A DNA stretch of 64,000 bases from Parahaliea aestuarii (GTDB lineage Bacteria > Pseudomonadota > Gammaproteobacteria > Pseudomonadales > Halieaceae), in assembly GCF_008064635.1 (NCBI RefSeq), contig NZ_VRYZ01000007.1, positions 124,001 to 188,000 on the forward strand, read 5' to 3'. Under the pieces are notes generated by a model, which was not told where the DNA came from, searched no databases, and saw nothing but the letters and a program-made list of their open reading frames with translations. The translations under genes and the position numbers were made by a program. This document shows, piece after piece, positions 29,278-39,089 of this stretch (positions are counted from its first letter, which is position 1; each line of letters starts with the position of its first letter).

Positions 29278-32082
29278 TCAGGCGTAGCGGCGCTGTTCGC
29301 CGGAGCCGTCGATGTTCTCCACACAGCGACCGCAGAGCGTGGGGTGCGCCTCGAGACTGCCCACCTCAGGGCGGCGGTGCCAGCAGCGTTCGCACTTCTC
29401 ATCGCCGGAAGCCACCACCTGCAGGCACAGGCCGTCGATCTCCGTGACTGCCACATCCGCTGGCGCATCCGCCAGCGGCGCAAGAGCCGCGCCGGAGCTG
29501 ATCAGCACAAAGCGCAACTCTTCGCCCAGTTCGCCCAGGGCGGACAGCAGGTCGTCACTGCAGTAGAGGGTCACGGCGGTGTCCAGTGAACCGCGCACCC
29601 TGCCGGCGCCGCGCTGTACTTCGATTTCCTTGTTCACCGCATCGCGCACAGCCATGACCTGCTGCCAGTATTCGCGGCCGAGACGGGCGCCGGGCTCCAG
29701 GCTGGCGAGTTGGTCGTACCACTCCACCAGGAACACCGACCCGGCGCGCTCGCCGGGCAGGTTTTCCCAGATTTCCTCGGCAGTAAAGCTGAGGATGGGC
29801 GCCATCCAGCGCACCATCGCCTCGGCGATGTGGAACATGGCGGTCTGGGCGGAGCGGCGGGCCACGGAATCCGCCTGGGTGGTGTACTGGCGGTCCTTGA
29901 TCACGTCCAGGTAGAAGCCACCGAGATCGCCGGTGCAGAAGTTGTGCAGCTTGTGGTAGATCTGGTGGAAGTGATAGGCCTCGTAGTCTTTCAGTAACTC
30001 AGCCTGCAGGGCCGCGGCGCGGTCCACCGCCCAGCGATCCAGCGACAGCATGTCCTCGCAGGGCAGCGCATCAGTGGCCGGATCGAAACCGCTGAGGTTG
30101 GAAAGCAGGAAGCGGGCCGTGTTGCGGATACGGCGGTAGGCATCGCCGGTGCGCTTGAAAATTTCGTCGGACACCGCGATCTCGCCGCGGAAATCCGCCC
30201 CGGCCACCCACAGGCGCAGGATGTCGGCGCCCTGGTCATTCATGGCTTTTTTCGCCGGGATGATATTGCCGATGGACTTGGACATCTTGCGCCCTTCCCC
30301 ATCGACGGTGAAGCCGTGGGTGAGCACTGCCTTGTAGGGCGCCGCGCCGTAGGCGCCAATGCCGGTCAGCAGGGAGGACTGGAACCAGCCGCGATGCTGG
30401 TCGGAGCCTTCCAGGTAGAGGTCCGCCGGCGATTGCAGGCCCTCGCGCTGGCGCAGCACGCAGGCGTGGGTAACACCGGAGTCGAACCACACATCCAGGG
30501 TATCGCTGACCTTGTCGTAGTCCGCCGCCTCGGCGCCGAGGATGTCGGCGGGCTGCAGATCGAACCAGGCGTCGATGCCCTGCTCCTCGATCTTCAGCGC
30601 CACTTCCTCCATCAATTCACGGGTGCGCGGGTGCAGTTCGCCGCTTTCCCTGTGCACGAACAGCGCGATGGGCACACCCCAGGTGCGCTGGCGGGAGATA
30701 CACCAGTCCGGGCGGTTGGCCAGCATACTGTCGATGCGCGCCTTGCCCCACTCGGGCAGCCATTGCACCTGCTCCACCGCGTCTTTGGCCGCATTGAGCA
30801 GGCCGTTCTGTTCCATGCTCACGAACCACTGGGGTGTGGCGCGGAAGATGATCGGGGTCTTGTGACGCCAGCAGTGGGGGTAGCTGTGCTCGTACTGTTC
30901 AAAGTGCAGCAGGACACCGCGCTGGCGCAGCATCTCGACGATGTCCGGGTTGGCTTTCATCACATGCAGGCCGGCGAAGAACTCGGTCTCCGGCAGGTAC
31001 ACGCCATTGCCGCCCACCGGGTTGTAGACCTCGATGTCGTATTTTGAGCCGACCACAAAGTCATCCTGGCCGTGGGCCGGCGCGGTGTGCACAGCGCCGG
31101 TACCGGCCTCGGTGGTAACGTGCTCGCCCAGCACCACGATCACCTGGCGCTCCAGGAAGGGGTGTTGCAGCAGTTGCCGGTCCAGCGCCGCACCCTTGCA
31201 GCGGCCGAGGATCTTCAGCTCGGGCAGGCCGAAGCGGGTCGCGCAGCTTTCCGCCAGCTCTTGTGCCACCAGCAACGCGCGACCTTCGCCTTCGATCAGC
31301 ACGTAATCCAGTTCCGGGTGCAGGCTCACCGCCATGCTGGCGGGCAGGGTCCAGGGCGTGGTGGTCCAGATGGGGATGGCGATCTCGCCGCTGTAGCTGG
31401 TACCACAGGCGGCGTTGATGGCCGCAGGATCAACCGCCGCGTAGGCCACGTCGATGGCCGGCGAATGCTTGTCCTTGTATTCGACCTCCGCCTCCGCCAG
31501 CGCGGAACCGCAATCGGTACACCAGTGCACCGGCTTGAAGCCCTTGTGCAGATGGCCGTTGTCGATGATCCGGCCAAGGGAGCGCACGATATCCGCCTCA
31601 AAGCGAAAATCCATGGTCAGGTAGGGCTTGTCCCAATCGCCCTGCACGCCCATGCGCACAAAGTCCTCGCGCTGGCCGTCGATCTGGCGCGCCGCGAACT
31701 CGCGGCATTTCTGACGGAATTCCGCCGGCGAGACCTTCACGCCCGGCTTGCCGACTTTTTTCTCGACGTTCAGCTCGATGGGCAGGCCGTGGCAGTCCCA
31801 GCCCGGCACGTAGGGCGCATCAAAGCCGGACAGGGTCTTCGACTTGACGATAATGTCCTTGAGAATCTTGTTCACCGCGTGGCCCACGTGCAGGTCGCCA
31901 TTGGCGTAGGGCGGGCCGTCGTGCAGGATAAATTTCGGCTTGCCCGCGCTGGCGGCACGGATCTTGCCGTACAGGTCCATTTCCTGCCACTGCTTGAGCC
32001 GCTGCGGCTCGCGCTGGGCCAGGCTGGCCTTCATCGGGAACGCCGTCTGCGGCAGGTTCAGGGTGTTCTTGTACTCACTCAT
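29278..32082 (-). CDS. ileS: Isoleucyl-tRNA synthetase
   Basis: Class I synthetase charging tRNA-Ile, 934 residues. HIGH-type motif [11 protein letters not shown] near 65, the CP1 editing domain ([25 protein letters not shown]), KMSKS motif [10 protein letters not shown] near 600, an anticodon-binding domain, and a C-terminal zinc finger with CERCWHR and CGRCVENI. This is the usual eubacterial zinc-containing type. It lies between ribF and lspA in the conserved operon. Confidence 0.98.
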   Translation of the reverse strand: MSEYKNTLNLPQTAFPMKASLAQREPQRLKQWQEMDLYGKIRAASAGKPKFILHDGPPYANGDLHVGHAVNKILKDIIVKSKTLSGFDAPYVPGWDCHGLPIELNVEKKVGKPGVKVSPAEFRQKCREFAARQIDGQREDFVRMGVQGDWDKPYLTMDFRFEADIVRSLGRIIDNGHLHKGFKPVHWCTDCGSALAEAEVEYKDKHSPAIDVAYAAVDPAAINAACGTSYSGEIAIPIWTTTPWTLPASMAVSLHPELDYVLIEGEGRALLVAQELAESCATRFGLPELKILGRCKGAALDRQLLQHPFLERQVIVVLGEHVTTEAGTGAVHTAPAHGQDDFVVGSKYDIEVYNPVGGNGVYLPETEFFAGLHVMKANPDIVEMLRQRGVLLHFEQYEHSYPHCWRHKTPIIFRATPQWFVSMEQNGLLNAAKDAVEQVQWLPEWGKARIDSMLANRPDWCISRQRTWGVPIALFVHRESGELHPRTRELMEEVALKIEEQGIDAWFDLQPADILGAEAADYDKVSDTLDVWFDSGVTHACVLRQREGLQSPADLYLEGSDQHRGWFQSSLLTGIGAYGAAPYKAVLTHGFTVDGEGRKMSKSIGNIIPAKKAMNDQGADILRLWVAGADFRGEIAVSDEIFKRTGDAYRRIRNTARFLLSNLSGFDPATDALPCEDMLSLDRWAVDRAAALQAELLKDYEAYHFHQIYHKLHNFCTGDLGGFYLDVIKDRQYTTQADSVARRSAQTAMFHIAEAMVRWMAPILSFTAEEIWENLPGERAGSVFLVEWYDQLASLEPGARLGREYWQQVMAVRDAVNKEIEVQRGAGRVRGSLDTAVTLYCSDDLLSALGELGEELRFVLISSGAALAPLADAPADVAVTEIDGLCLQVVASGDEKCERCWHRRPEVGSLEAHPTLCGRCVENIDGSGEQRRYA

Positions 32083-32098
32083 GTAAAACGTCTACCCG

Positions 32099-33031
32099 TC
32101 AATTGACCGCCAGCCACTGCCGGGCGCGGTCGATGTCGCGGCCGATCTGCTCTCGCAGCTGCTCGACCGAGTCAAATTTGGTCTCTTCCCGCAGCTTGTG
32201 GCGGAAGGTCACCTCGATGTGTTTGCCGTAGAGGTGGCACTCGCGATCCAGCAGGTGCACCTCGAGATTGGCCTTGATGCTGTCGTTCACCGTTGGCCGG
32301 GTGCCGACGTTGGCCACCGCCGGCGCATTGATCATCCCGGCCCCGCTCACCGACACCACGTACACACCGGACAGCGGCGCCCGCAGCCGGTGCAACTCCA
32401 TGTTGGCCGTGGGAAAGCCCAGGGTCCGCCCCAGCTGGCGCCCGTAGACCACCTTGCCGGAGATGCTGTAGGGCCGGCTCAACAACTGCCCGGCCAGGTC
32501 AAAATCCGCCTGGGCCAGGGCCTTGCGGATGCGGGTGCTGCTGACCCGCTCACGCTGCCAGGTGAATGTCGGGGTGGGCTCGGCCTCGTAACCGTAGCGC
32601 TCACCCTCGGCCTTGATGAAGTCCACATCACCCTGGCGGTCAGCGCCGAAGCGGAAGTCGTCACCCAGCACCACGTAGCGCACCCCGAGGCCCGCCACCA
32701 GCACATCGTCCACAAAGGACTGGGCGCTTTTGTGGCGCAACTGCTCGGTAAAGCGGATGCGCAGCAGGCGATCCACCCCCAGCGCCTCCAGCGCGCGGAA
32801 CTTCTCGCGGAAGCTCATCAACCGGGCCGGGGCCTTGAGCGGCGCCAGATACTCCCGGGGCAGTGGCTCAAACACCATGACCACCGACGGCAGGCCATAG
32901 GCCCGCGCCTTTTCCAGCAGGTGGCGAATCACCGCCTGATGCCCCAGATGCACCCCGTCGAAGGCCCCGATGGTGGCCACGCAGCCACGGTGTCTGGGCC
33001 GCAGGTTGTGCAGGCCTCGTATCAGCTCCAT
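32099..33031 (-). CDS. ribF: Bifunctional riboflavin kinase / FAD synthetase
   Basis: Makes FMN and then FAD from riboflavin. The N-terminal adenylyltransferase domain has IGAFDGVHLGHQAV near 20 and the VSSTRIRKAL motif; the C-terminal kinase domain has GRTLGFPTANM and VANVGTRPTVND. Start at MELIRGLHN (33031) gives 310 residues, the normal size; the 26 residues upstream have no counterpart. The ribosome site is weak. It follows murJ by about 100 bases. Confidence 0.95.
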   Translation of the reverse strand: MELIRGLHNLRPRHRGCVATIGAFDGVHLGHQAVIRHLLEKARAYGLPSVVMVFEPLPREYLAPLKAPARLMSFREKFRALEALGVDRLLRIRFTEQLRHKSAQSFVDDVLVAGLGVRYVVLGDDFRFGADRQGDVDFIKAEGERYGYEAEPTPTFTWQRERVSSTRIRKALAQADFDLAGQLLSRPYSISGKVVYGRQLGRTLGFPTANMELHRLRAPLSGVYVVSVSGAGMINAPAVANVGTRPTVNDSIKANLEVHLLDRECHLYGKHIEVTFRHKLREETKFDSVEQLREQIGRDIDRARQWLAVN

Positions 33032-33130
33032 GCAGGGCACCGCCCCAGTCAAACCAAACCGGCGATTATACGGAAAGGGCGGCCGGTATCCTATGGCAGC
33101 GACTGGCAATTTGCCCGGCGCGGCGCCGCT

Positions 33131-34735
33131 TCAAGCACCGCTGCGCGGCGTTCTGAGCTGGTTCAAGCGGGCACCCAGGGCCACCTGGCACAGCAGGTAG
33201 GCCGCCCCGCCGCCACCGCAGACCAGCGCGATCGACAGCGCACGCCGCAGCGCCCCCATCGCCGCCAGTTCACTGACCGCGGGCACCAGCCACCAGGCCA
33301 CCGCGGCCATCAGGGCGGTGGCCACCAGCAGCCGGAGGACAAAACGCCCCCAACCGGGCTGGAAGCGGAACACGCCGTCTTTGCGCAGGCGGTGCCATAA
33401 CAGGCCGGCATTGAGCCAGGCCGCGACGCTGGTGGCCAGCGCCAGCCCCACATGGCCGAGGTTGTACCAGAACAGCAGGGGCAGCACGAAGATGACGTTG
33501 AAGATCATATTGGCCAGCATGGCGATAATGCCGATCCGCACCGGCGTGGTGGTGTCCTGGCGGGCGTAGAAACCCGGCGCCAGCACCTTGATCAGCATGA
33601 AGGCGATAAGGCCCAGACTGTAGGCCTGCAGGCTGTAACTGGCCATGCTCACATCGCGGCTGCCGAGTTCCCCGTACTGGAACAGGGTCACCAGAATCGG
33701 CTCCGCCAGCACCATCAGCGCCACCGCGGCCGGCACCGCCACCAGCAGGATCATGCGCACCGCCCAGTCCAGGGTGAGCGTGAAATCTTCCCCCCGGGCC
33801 GCCGCCCGATGCGAGGACAGGCTGGGCAGGATCACGGTGGCTATGGCCACCCCGAAGACCCCCAGGGGCAGCTCGGTGAGACGGTCGGAATAGTACAGCC
33901 AGGACACGCTGCCGGTGGGCAGGAAGGAGGCCAGCACCGTATCCAGCAACAGGTTGATCTGGCTCACCGAGACCCCGAACAGGGCCGGCACCATCAGCTT
34001 GACGATGCGCCGTACGCCCTCGTGGCGGGTATCCCAGACCGGCCGCGGCACCAGGTCGAGACGGTACAGGGAGGGCAACTGGAACAACAGCTGAATCACC
34101 CCCGCCAGCGCCACCCCCCAGGCCAGCGCGTAAACCGGCTCGGCAAACCAGGGCGCCGCCACCAGCGCCGCGCCAATCAATGACAGGTTGAGGAACACCG
34201 GCGTTAATGCCGGCACCGCAAAACGGCCGTAACTGTTGAGAATGCCGCCGCAGAAGCCGGTCATGGAGATCAGCAGCAGGTAGGGAAAGGTAATGCGGAC
34301 CATGTGGCTGACCGCATCGAACTTGCGCGGATCGTCGAGGAAACCCGGGGCAAACAGGGCCGCCACCAGTGGCGCGCCGAGCATCGCCAGGCCGGTGACC
34401 AGCAGCAGGCTCCCTCCCAGCACGCCGGCCACCCGGTTGATCAGGGCCTGCACCGCGGCGTGACTACCCTGTTCCCGGTAATCCGCCAGCACCGGCACAA
34501 AGGCCTGGGCAAAGGCGCCCTCGGCGAACAGGCGGCGCAGGAAGTTGGGAATCTTGAAGGCGACAAAAAAGGCGTCCGCCAGGGCGTTGGCACCCACCGT
34601 GGCGGCAATCACAATATCGCGCACCAGGCCCAGCACCCGCGACAGCATGGTCATGCTGCCGACCAGGGCGCTGGAGCGCAGCAGGCCGGGCCGGGCGGCG
34701 GGCGTGTTGGCGCCGGTTTCCGGGGCGTCGTTCAT
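33131..34735 (-). CDS. murJ: Lipid II flippase MurJ
   Basis: Flips lipid II across the inner membrane for peptidoglycan synthesis. A 534-residue MOP-superfamily protein with about 14 membrane segments; family stretches include RVLGLVRDIVIAATVGANALADAFFVAFKIPNF-type N-terminus, FAEGAFAQAFVPVL and YLLLISMTGFCGGILNSYGRF. It starts 9 bases after the nudF stop. In many gammaproteobacteria rpsT lies upstream of murJ; here nudF and pyrB take that place. Confidence 0.96.
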   Translation of the reverse strand: MNDAPETGANTPAARPGLLRSSALVGSMTMLSRVLGLVRDIVIAATVGANALADAFFVAFKIPNFLRRLFAEGAFAQAFVPVLADYREQGSHAAVQALINRVAGVLGGSLLLVTGLAMLGAPLVAALFAPGFLDDPRKFDAVSHMVRITFPYLLLISMTGFCGGILNSYGRFAVPALTPVFLNLSLIGAALVAAPWFAEPVYALAWGVALAGVIQLLFQLPSLYRLDLVPRPVWDTRHEGVRRIVKLMVPALFGVSVSQINLLLDTVLASFLPTGSVSWLYYSDRLTELPLGVFGVAIATVILPSLSSHRAAARGEDFTLTLDWAVRMILLVAVPAAVALMVLAEPILVTLFQYGELGSRDVSMASYSLQAYSLGLIAFMLIKVLAPGFYARQDTTTPVRIGIIAMLANMIFNVIFVLPLLFWYNLGHVGLALATSVAAWLNAGLLWHRLRKDGVFRFQPGWGRFVLRLLVATALMAAVAWWLVPAVSELAAMGALRRALSIALVCGGGGAAYLLCQVALGARLNQLRTPRSGA

Positions 34736-34744
34736 AGCGGGAGG

Positions 34745-35362
34745 CTAGCGCCAGCGCTCGCGCAGGGACTCGCCCTGCAGGGCCAGCCACTGCAGGGCGA
34801 TCAGCGTATGCCCGTTCGGTATGCGGTCCTCCCGCAGCAACTGCAGGGCTTCCAGGCGGGGTACCGAGTGCACCAGGATGTCTTCATCTTCGCTGTCGAG
34901 GCCGTGCACCCCGCCGACATCGGCACGGCTGACGCGGCCACAGAACAGGCGCACCTGTTCGGAGCAGGCACCAGCGCTGGGAAAGTAACGGGCGATCGGC
35001 AGCAGGTCGGTGAGTTCGCAGTCCGCCTCTTCCCGGGCTTCCCGGTAGACCACCTCGGTGTCGCTCTCACCGGGTTCAACCACGCCGGCCACCAGTTCCA
35101 GCATCCAGGGGCTGTCCTTGCCGCGCACCGCACCGGGGCGAAACTGCTCCACCAGGATCAGGCTGTCATCTACCGGGTCGTAGGGCAGCACGCCAACCGC
35201 GTCGCCGCGGTCGAACACCTCCCGGGTCACCGGCGCGCTCCAGCCGCCGTTGAAGCAACGGTGCTGCACGGTCAGGCGACGCACCGAGAAATAGCCATCG
35301 AAGACCTGGTCTTCGGCCAGCACCCGCACTGCATCCGCGCCAAAGCGCAGGGAAAAACTCAT
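34745..35362 (-). CDS. nudF: NudF-type ADP-ribose pyrophosphatase (Nudix)
   Basis: Nudix hydrolase of about 205 residues resembling E. coli NudF, which splits ADP-ribose to AMP and ribose 5-phosphate. The Nudix box is GVVEPGESDTEVVYREAREEAD: the Gly, Glu and REaREE positions fit, but the late Gly of the consensus (REUxEExGU) is Asp. Preceding LVEQFRPGAV and following YFPSAGACSEQV segments fit the ADP-ribose subfamily. It overlaps pyrB by four bases and is followed closely by murJ. Confidence 0.9.
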   Translation of the reverse strand: MSFSLRFGADAVRVLAEDQVFDGYFSVRRLTVQHRCFNGGWSAPVTREVFDRGDAVGVLPYDPVDDSLILVEQFRPGAVRGKDSPWMLELVAGVVEPGESDTEVVYREAREEADCELTDLLPIARYFPSAGACSEQVRLFCGRVSRADVGGVHGLDSEDEDILVHSVPRLEALQLLREDRIPNGHTLIALQWLALQGESLRERWR

Positions 35363-36375
35363 CCGAAACGCCCCGCGGTGTACCAGTTAACGTCGCGGGC
35401 GTGGGCATCCACCTCATCCGCCACATCCAGCACCAGGGCAAACAGGGCCATGCGCACCAGTACACCGTTGTCGGTCTGGCGGAAAATGGCGAGGTTGGGG
35501 TTGTCGTTCAGGTCGTCGTCAAGTTCCCGGGCAGTTTCGCGGGAATCCCGCGGCAGCGGGTGCATGATCACCGTGTTGGGCTCGCAGTGCTCGGTGTAGA
35601 TAGTCTGGTTGAGACGGAAGCGGCCGCGGTAGAGATCGGCCTCCTGCTGGGAGCTGAAGCGCTCTTCCTGGATGCGGGTGGAGTAGACGATGTCAACGTG
35701 GGCAATGCTGGCTTCCAGCGCCTCCGACTCCAGCGCCTCGTGGCCGGCAGCGCGCAGATCTTCGACAATTTCCCCCGGCATACGCAGTTCCTGCGGCGAC
35801 ACCAGCACCACCTGCACGCGGTCGAACAGGCACAGCAACTTGCACAGGGAGTGCACGGTGCGACCGTAGCGCAGATCGCCGACCATGGCGATGCGCAGAC
35901 CGTCGATACCGCGACCGCGACCGGCGAGTTCCTTCTTGATGGTGTAGAGGTCCAGCAACGCCTGACTCGGGTGTTCGTTGGCGCCGTCGCCACCGTTGAT
36001 CACCGGTACCCTGCTGGCAGCGGCGAATTCAGCCACCGAACCGGCGGCCGGGTGACGCATGGCGATGACATCCGAATAGCCACTGAGCACCCGCGCCGTG
36101 TCGTAGAGGGACTCGCCCTTGGCGATGGCCGAGTTCTCGAAACCGGTGGTCTCACGCACTTCGCCACCGAGCAGGTTGAAGGCGCTGCCAAAACTCACCC
36201 GGGTGCGGGTACTGGGCTCGAAGAACATGGAGCCGAGAATGGCGCCATCGAGCACCTTGGTGACCCGCCGCCGGTGGGCGTAGGGCTCCATGCGGTCGGC
36301 CACGGAGAAAATCGTCTCCACATCGGCGCGTTCGAACTGGGTGACAGAGAGAATATGACTGCCGGCGAATTGCAC
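35359..36375 (-). CDS. pyrB: Aspartate carbamoyltransferase, catalytic subunit
   Basis: First committed step of pyrimidine synthesis: carbamoyl phosphate + aspartate to carbamoyl-aspartate. The carbamoyl-phosphate motif is FFEPSTRTRVSFG and the aspartate-side motif is HPSQALLDLYT, with HPLPRDSRE and FRQTDNGVLVRMALF later. At 338 residues it is longer than the 300-310 of E. coli PyrB. The start is GTG with GGAG about 6 bases ahead. No pyrI or dihydroorotase gene is beside it; it heads a co-directional run into nudF and murJ. Confidence 0.93.
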   Translation of the reverse strand: MQFAGSHILSVTQFERADVETIFSVADRMEPYAHRRRVTKVLDGAILGSMFFEPSTRTRVSFGSAFNLLGGEVRETTGFENSAIAKGESLYDTARVLSGYSDVIAMRHPAAGSVAEFAAASRVPVINGGDGANEHPSQALLDLYTIKKELAGRGRGIDGLRIAMVGDLRYGRTVHSLCKLLCLFDRVQVVLVSPQELRMPGEIVEDLRAAGHEALESEALEASIAHVDIVYSTRIQEERFSSQQEADLYRGRFRLNQTIYTEHCEPNTVIMHPLPRDSRETARELDDDLNDNPNLAIFRQTDNGVLVRMALFALVLDVADEVDAHARDVNWYTAGRFG

Positions 36376-36509
36376 AGTGGACTCCGGGGGCTGGCGAACT
36401 TGGTGGGCATTATAGGGCCTGCCGGGGGCGTATGCCCATGCACGGGGCGTGTCGTATGATGGCCGGGCGACAAAATAACAACTTACTTTCCTGAGCAGGG
36501 GAATTTGCC

Positions 36510-36911
36510 ATGGATCAACGACTGTTCTTCGTACTCGGCGACCTCGGCGCCAGTATCGCCGGCGGCGCCCTCATCGGCTGGCTGATCTGGCTGCTGACCC
36601 CATTGGGCTGGAATATGCTGCTGGTGATGGTGGCCGCGATGCTGCTGGGCATGGTGTTCGCCATCCCCCTGTCGCTGCTGTTCGGCTCCCTGTTCGGGGC
36701 CATGGAAGTGATGGTGCCGCTGATGCTCACAGGCATGGTGGCCGGCATGGTGGTGGGCATGCACGCGACGATGACACCCATCGGCGGCGCACTGGCGCTG
36801 CTGGAGGGCGCAGTATGCGGACTGGCCTGTATCGTCGCCGTGTGGGTGATGAACAACCACATCCGCGGGCCGCAGGCTCTGCCCCTGCGCGGGAGTCTCA
36901 AACATGACTGA
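36510..36911 (+). CDS. Small membrane protein of unknown function
   Basis: 133 residues with four predicted membrane segments rich in Gly, Met and Ala, and little outside them. I do not recognise the family. It is divergent from pyrB and overlaps the following methyltransferase start by 8 bases, so the two are co-expressed and may work together, perhaps on a membrane lipid; that is conjecture. TATGAT about 50 bases upstream could be a -10 element. Confidence 0.8.
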   Translation: MDQRLFFVLGDLGASIAGGALIGWLIWLLTPLGWNMLLVMVAAMLLGMVFAIPLSLLFGSLFGAMEVMVPLMLTGMVAGMVVGMHATMTPIGGALALLEGAVCGLACIVAVWVMNNHIRGPQALPLRGSLKHD

Positions 36912-37545
36912 TACTGCAACACAGGCCAAATGGGACAAATTGGCCCCCAACTTCGACCTGATGGCCGGCAGGGGCACCGAGGCGCGCTGGCTGCCGGTGA
37001 AGCAGCAACTGTACAGCCGCATGGGGGATGGGCGCATCCTGTTCATGGCCCTGGGCACCGGGCTGGATATCGCCGCCTTTCCGCCGGACAGGCAGATCAC
37101 CGCCATCGACATCAGCCCCGCCATGCTGCAGGTGGCGGAGCCGCGCGTGGCGGACTACCCCGGCAACCTGGAGGCCCGGGTCATGGACGTGCACGAGCTG
37201 GAATTCCCCGACAACCACTTCGACCAGGTATTCACCGCCTGCTCCTTCTGCTCGGTGCCGCGCCCGGTGGACGGGCTGCGCTCGCTGTACCGGGTGCTGA
37301 AACCCGGCGGCGAGCTGTGCATGTTCGAGCACACCGGCAGTCGCTACTTTCCCTTCAGCGCCATGATGCACCTGATGACCCTGCTCACGGAAAAAGTCGG
37401 CCCGGCCATGAACCGCCGCACGGTGGGCAATGTGCAGGCGGCGGGTTTTGAACTGGAGTCGCTCGACCATGTCTTCCTGGACGTGGTGAAAACCATCGTG
37501 GCGCGGAAGCCGGCGGCACCTCAGGCCAGCAGCATATCGCCGTAA
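36904..37545 (+). CDS. Class I SAM-dependent methyltransferase
   Basis: 213-residue methyltransferase of the UbiE/PmtA-like type. SAM-binding motif I is FMALGTGLDIAAF, the acidic end of strand 2 is ITAIDISPAML, and post-motif segments are DVHELEFPDNHFDQVFTAC and RVLKPGGELCMFEH. The resemblance to bacterial phospholipid N-methyltransferases is suggestive but not enough to name the substrate. It overlaps the membrane protein gene upstream, and its last 25 bases overlap the end of sbcB on the other strand. Confidence 0.88.
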   Translation: MTDTATQAKWDKLAPNFDLMAGRGTEARWLPVKQQLYSRMGDGRILFMALGTGLDIAAFPPDRQITAIDISPAMLQVAEPRVADYPGNLEARVMDVHELEFPDNHFDQVFTACSFCSVPRPVDGLRSLYRVLKPGGELCMFEHTGSRYFPFSAMMHLMTLLTEKVGPAMNRRTVGNVQAAGFELESLDHVFLDVVKTIVARKPAAPQASSISP

Positions 37546-38969
37546 TCCAGTAGCTGGTGCAGCACCTGTTCTTTGGCGGCAGACAGTTCGCCCGAGCCTA
37601 GCAGCGCTTCGATCTCCCGCTGGAACTGCTCCAGGGTCAGCCCGCTGTCCGCCTCCGCTTCAGTCAGGCGCTGGTAGCGGAATTCCTCCCACTGCCCGAA
37701 CTCCTCCTCGCTGAGGGAATCCGGGTAGTTGCGCGCCCGGTAGCGAAACAGCATCTCCGGCAGGCGGGCGTCCTCGAAGGGAAAACTCTGGCTGGCCAGT
37801 TGCTCCGGGGATGCCTCGCGCACGCGCGTCATGGTGCGTTTATCGGCATCGGGGAAAAAGCCGCCGCTGTAGAGCATGCGATCCGGGTCGGTGATCGGCG
37901 CCCGCTCGCGCTCGGCGTAGATGGCCAGCAGCTTGTCGGCGAAGGCCTGGGGGTTGGCGTTACGCTGTTCTCGCAGCGCCGCCAGGTGGGCGCGACAGCG
38001 GGCGCCGTCCAGGCCGATACGGGCCGCCACTTCCGGACTGGCCATCTTCGCCGTCACCAGCAGCGGGCAACGATTAATGTGCACGCTCTTCAGGCCCGGC
38101 CGCACACGGCCCTCGGGCATCTCATCACTGCGGGTATAGAGCAGTTGCGCCAGCTCCTCCGCAGTCAAATCAGCGAGCGGCGCCGGGTCGACGCCGAGGT
38201 CATAGCAGATGATCTCGTTGCGGTTCTTCGGGTGCTCCGCCAGCGGCACGATCAACGCAGTGTTGTAGCGCTCTGCGCCGAACATGCCCGAGACATGCAG
38301 TAGCGGCTTCATATTGGCAATATCCAGCAGCCCCGCCACCTTGCGCTTGTCCCGGTGGGCCAGCACGTAATCGTAGAGCCTGGGCTGCTTTTCTCGTACC
38401 AACCGCGCCATGGCGATGGTGGCATGCACATCCGACAGGGCATCGTGGGCCGCCTCGTGGGCGATGCCGTTGGCGGCGGTCAGCTCTTCCAGGCGAAAGC
38501 TGGCGTGGCCATCCTCCCGCAGCGGCCACTCGATGCCCTCCGGTCGCAGGGCGTAGGCCGCTCGCAGCATATCGATGATGTCCCAGCGGGAGTTGCCGTT
38601 CTGCCACTCGCGGGCGTAGGGATCGTAGAAATTGCGGTAGAGGGTATAGCGGGTCACTTCGTCGTCAAAACGCAGCGAATTGTAGCCCGCGCCGCAGGTG
38701 CCGGGCTGGGCCAGTTCGGCGTGTATACGGGCGATGAACTCGCACTCGGGCACGCCCTTTTCCAGTGCTTCCTGGGGGGTGATGCCAGTGACCAGGCAGG
38801 CCTGCGGGTGGGGCAGGAAGTCGTTCGAGGGGCGGGCGTAGATGACCAGCGGCTCGCCGACGGGATTCAGGTCGGCGTCGGTGCGCAGGCCGGCGAACTG
38901 TACCGGCCGATCGCGGGACGGGTCCGCGCCGAAGGTTTCGTAGTCGTGCCAGTAGAAGGTATCGGGCAA
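37521..38969 (-). CDS. sbcB: Exodeoxyribonuclease I
   Basis: Single-strand-specific 3' to 5' exonuclease acting in recombination and mismatch repair. DEDDh exonuclease motifs are FYWHDYETFG at the N-terminus, YNSLRFDDE, and HDALSDVHAT; an SH3-like domain and helical C-terminal domain follow. 482 residues, as in E. coli SbcB. Its 3' end overlaps the methyltransferase gene by 25 bases in convergent orientation. Confidence 0.96.
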   Translation of the reverse strand: MPDTFYWHDYETFGADPSRDRPVQFAGLRTDADLNPVGEPLVIYARPSNDFLPHPQACLVTGITPQEALEKGVPECEFIARIHAELAQPGTCGAGYNSLRFDDEVTRYTLYRNFYDPYAREWQNGNSRWDIIDMLRAAYALRPEGIEWPLREDGHASFRLEELTAANGIAHEAAHDALSDVHATIAMARLVREKQPRLYDYVLAHRDKRKVAGLLDIANMKPLLHVSGMFGAERYNTALIVPLAEHPKNRNEIICYDLGVDPAPLADLTAEELAQLLYTRSDEMPEGRVRPGLKSVHINRCPLLVTAKMASPEVAARIGLDGARCRAHLAALREQRNANPQAFADKLLAIYAERERAPITDPDRMLYSGGFFPDADKRTMTRVREASPEQLASQSFPFEDARLPEMLFRYRARNYPDSLSEEEFGQWEEFRYQRLTEAEADSGLTLEQFQREIEALLGSGELSAAKEQVLHQLLDYGDMLLA

Positions 38970-39006
38970 TGCAAGGCTCCCCGGTCCGTTGCCATGGTAA
39001 CAAAGG

Positions 39007-39077
39007 GCCCCTGCCTGCGCAGGGGCGACAGGGGTAACAGCCCCACCATTGTCATCCCGACGAAGGCCGGGTTCCAG
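39007..39077. repeat. Dispersed palindromic repeat element (single copy here)
   Basis: GCCCCTGC (39007-39014) and GCAGGGGC (39019-39026) form a perfect hairpin. About 25 bases on is GTCATCCCGACGAAGGCCGG and GTTCCAG (39051-39077), with CCCGAC/GCCGGG pairing. The pattern of a CCCCTGC hairpin followed by GTCAT.CCCG.CGAAgGCCGGG.TCCAG is a widespread proteobacterial intergenic repeat. It lies in the short gap between sbcB and fumarase. Confidence 0.6.
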
Positions 39078-39089
39078 TGTCGTCAGCGA

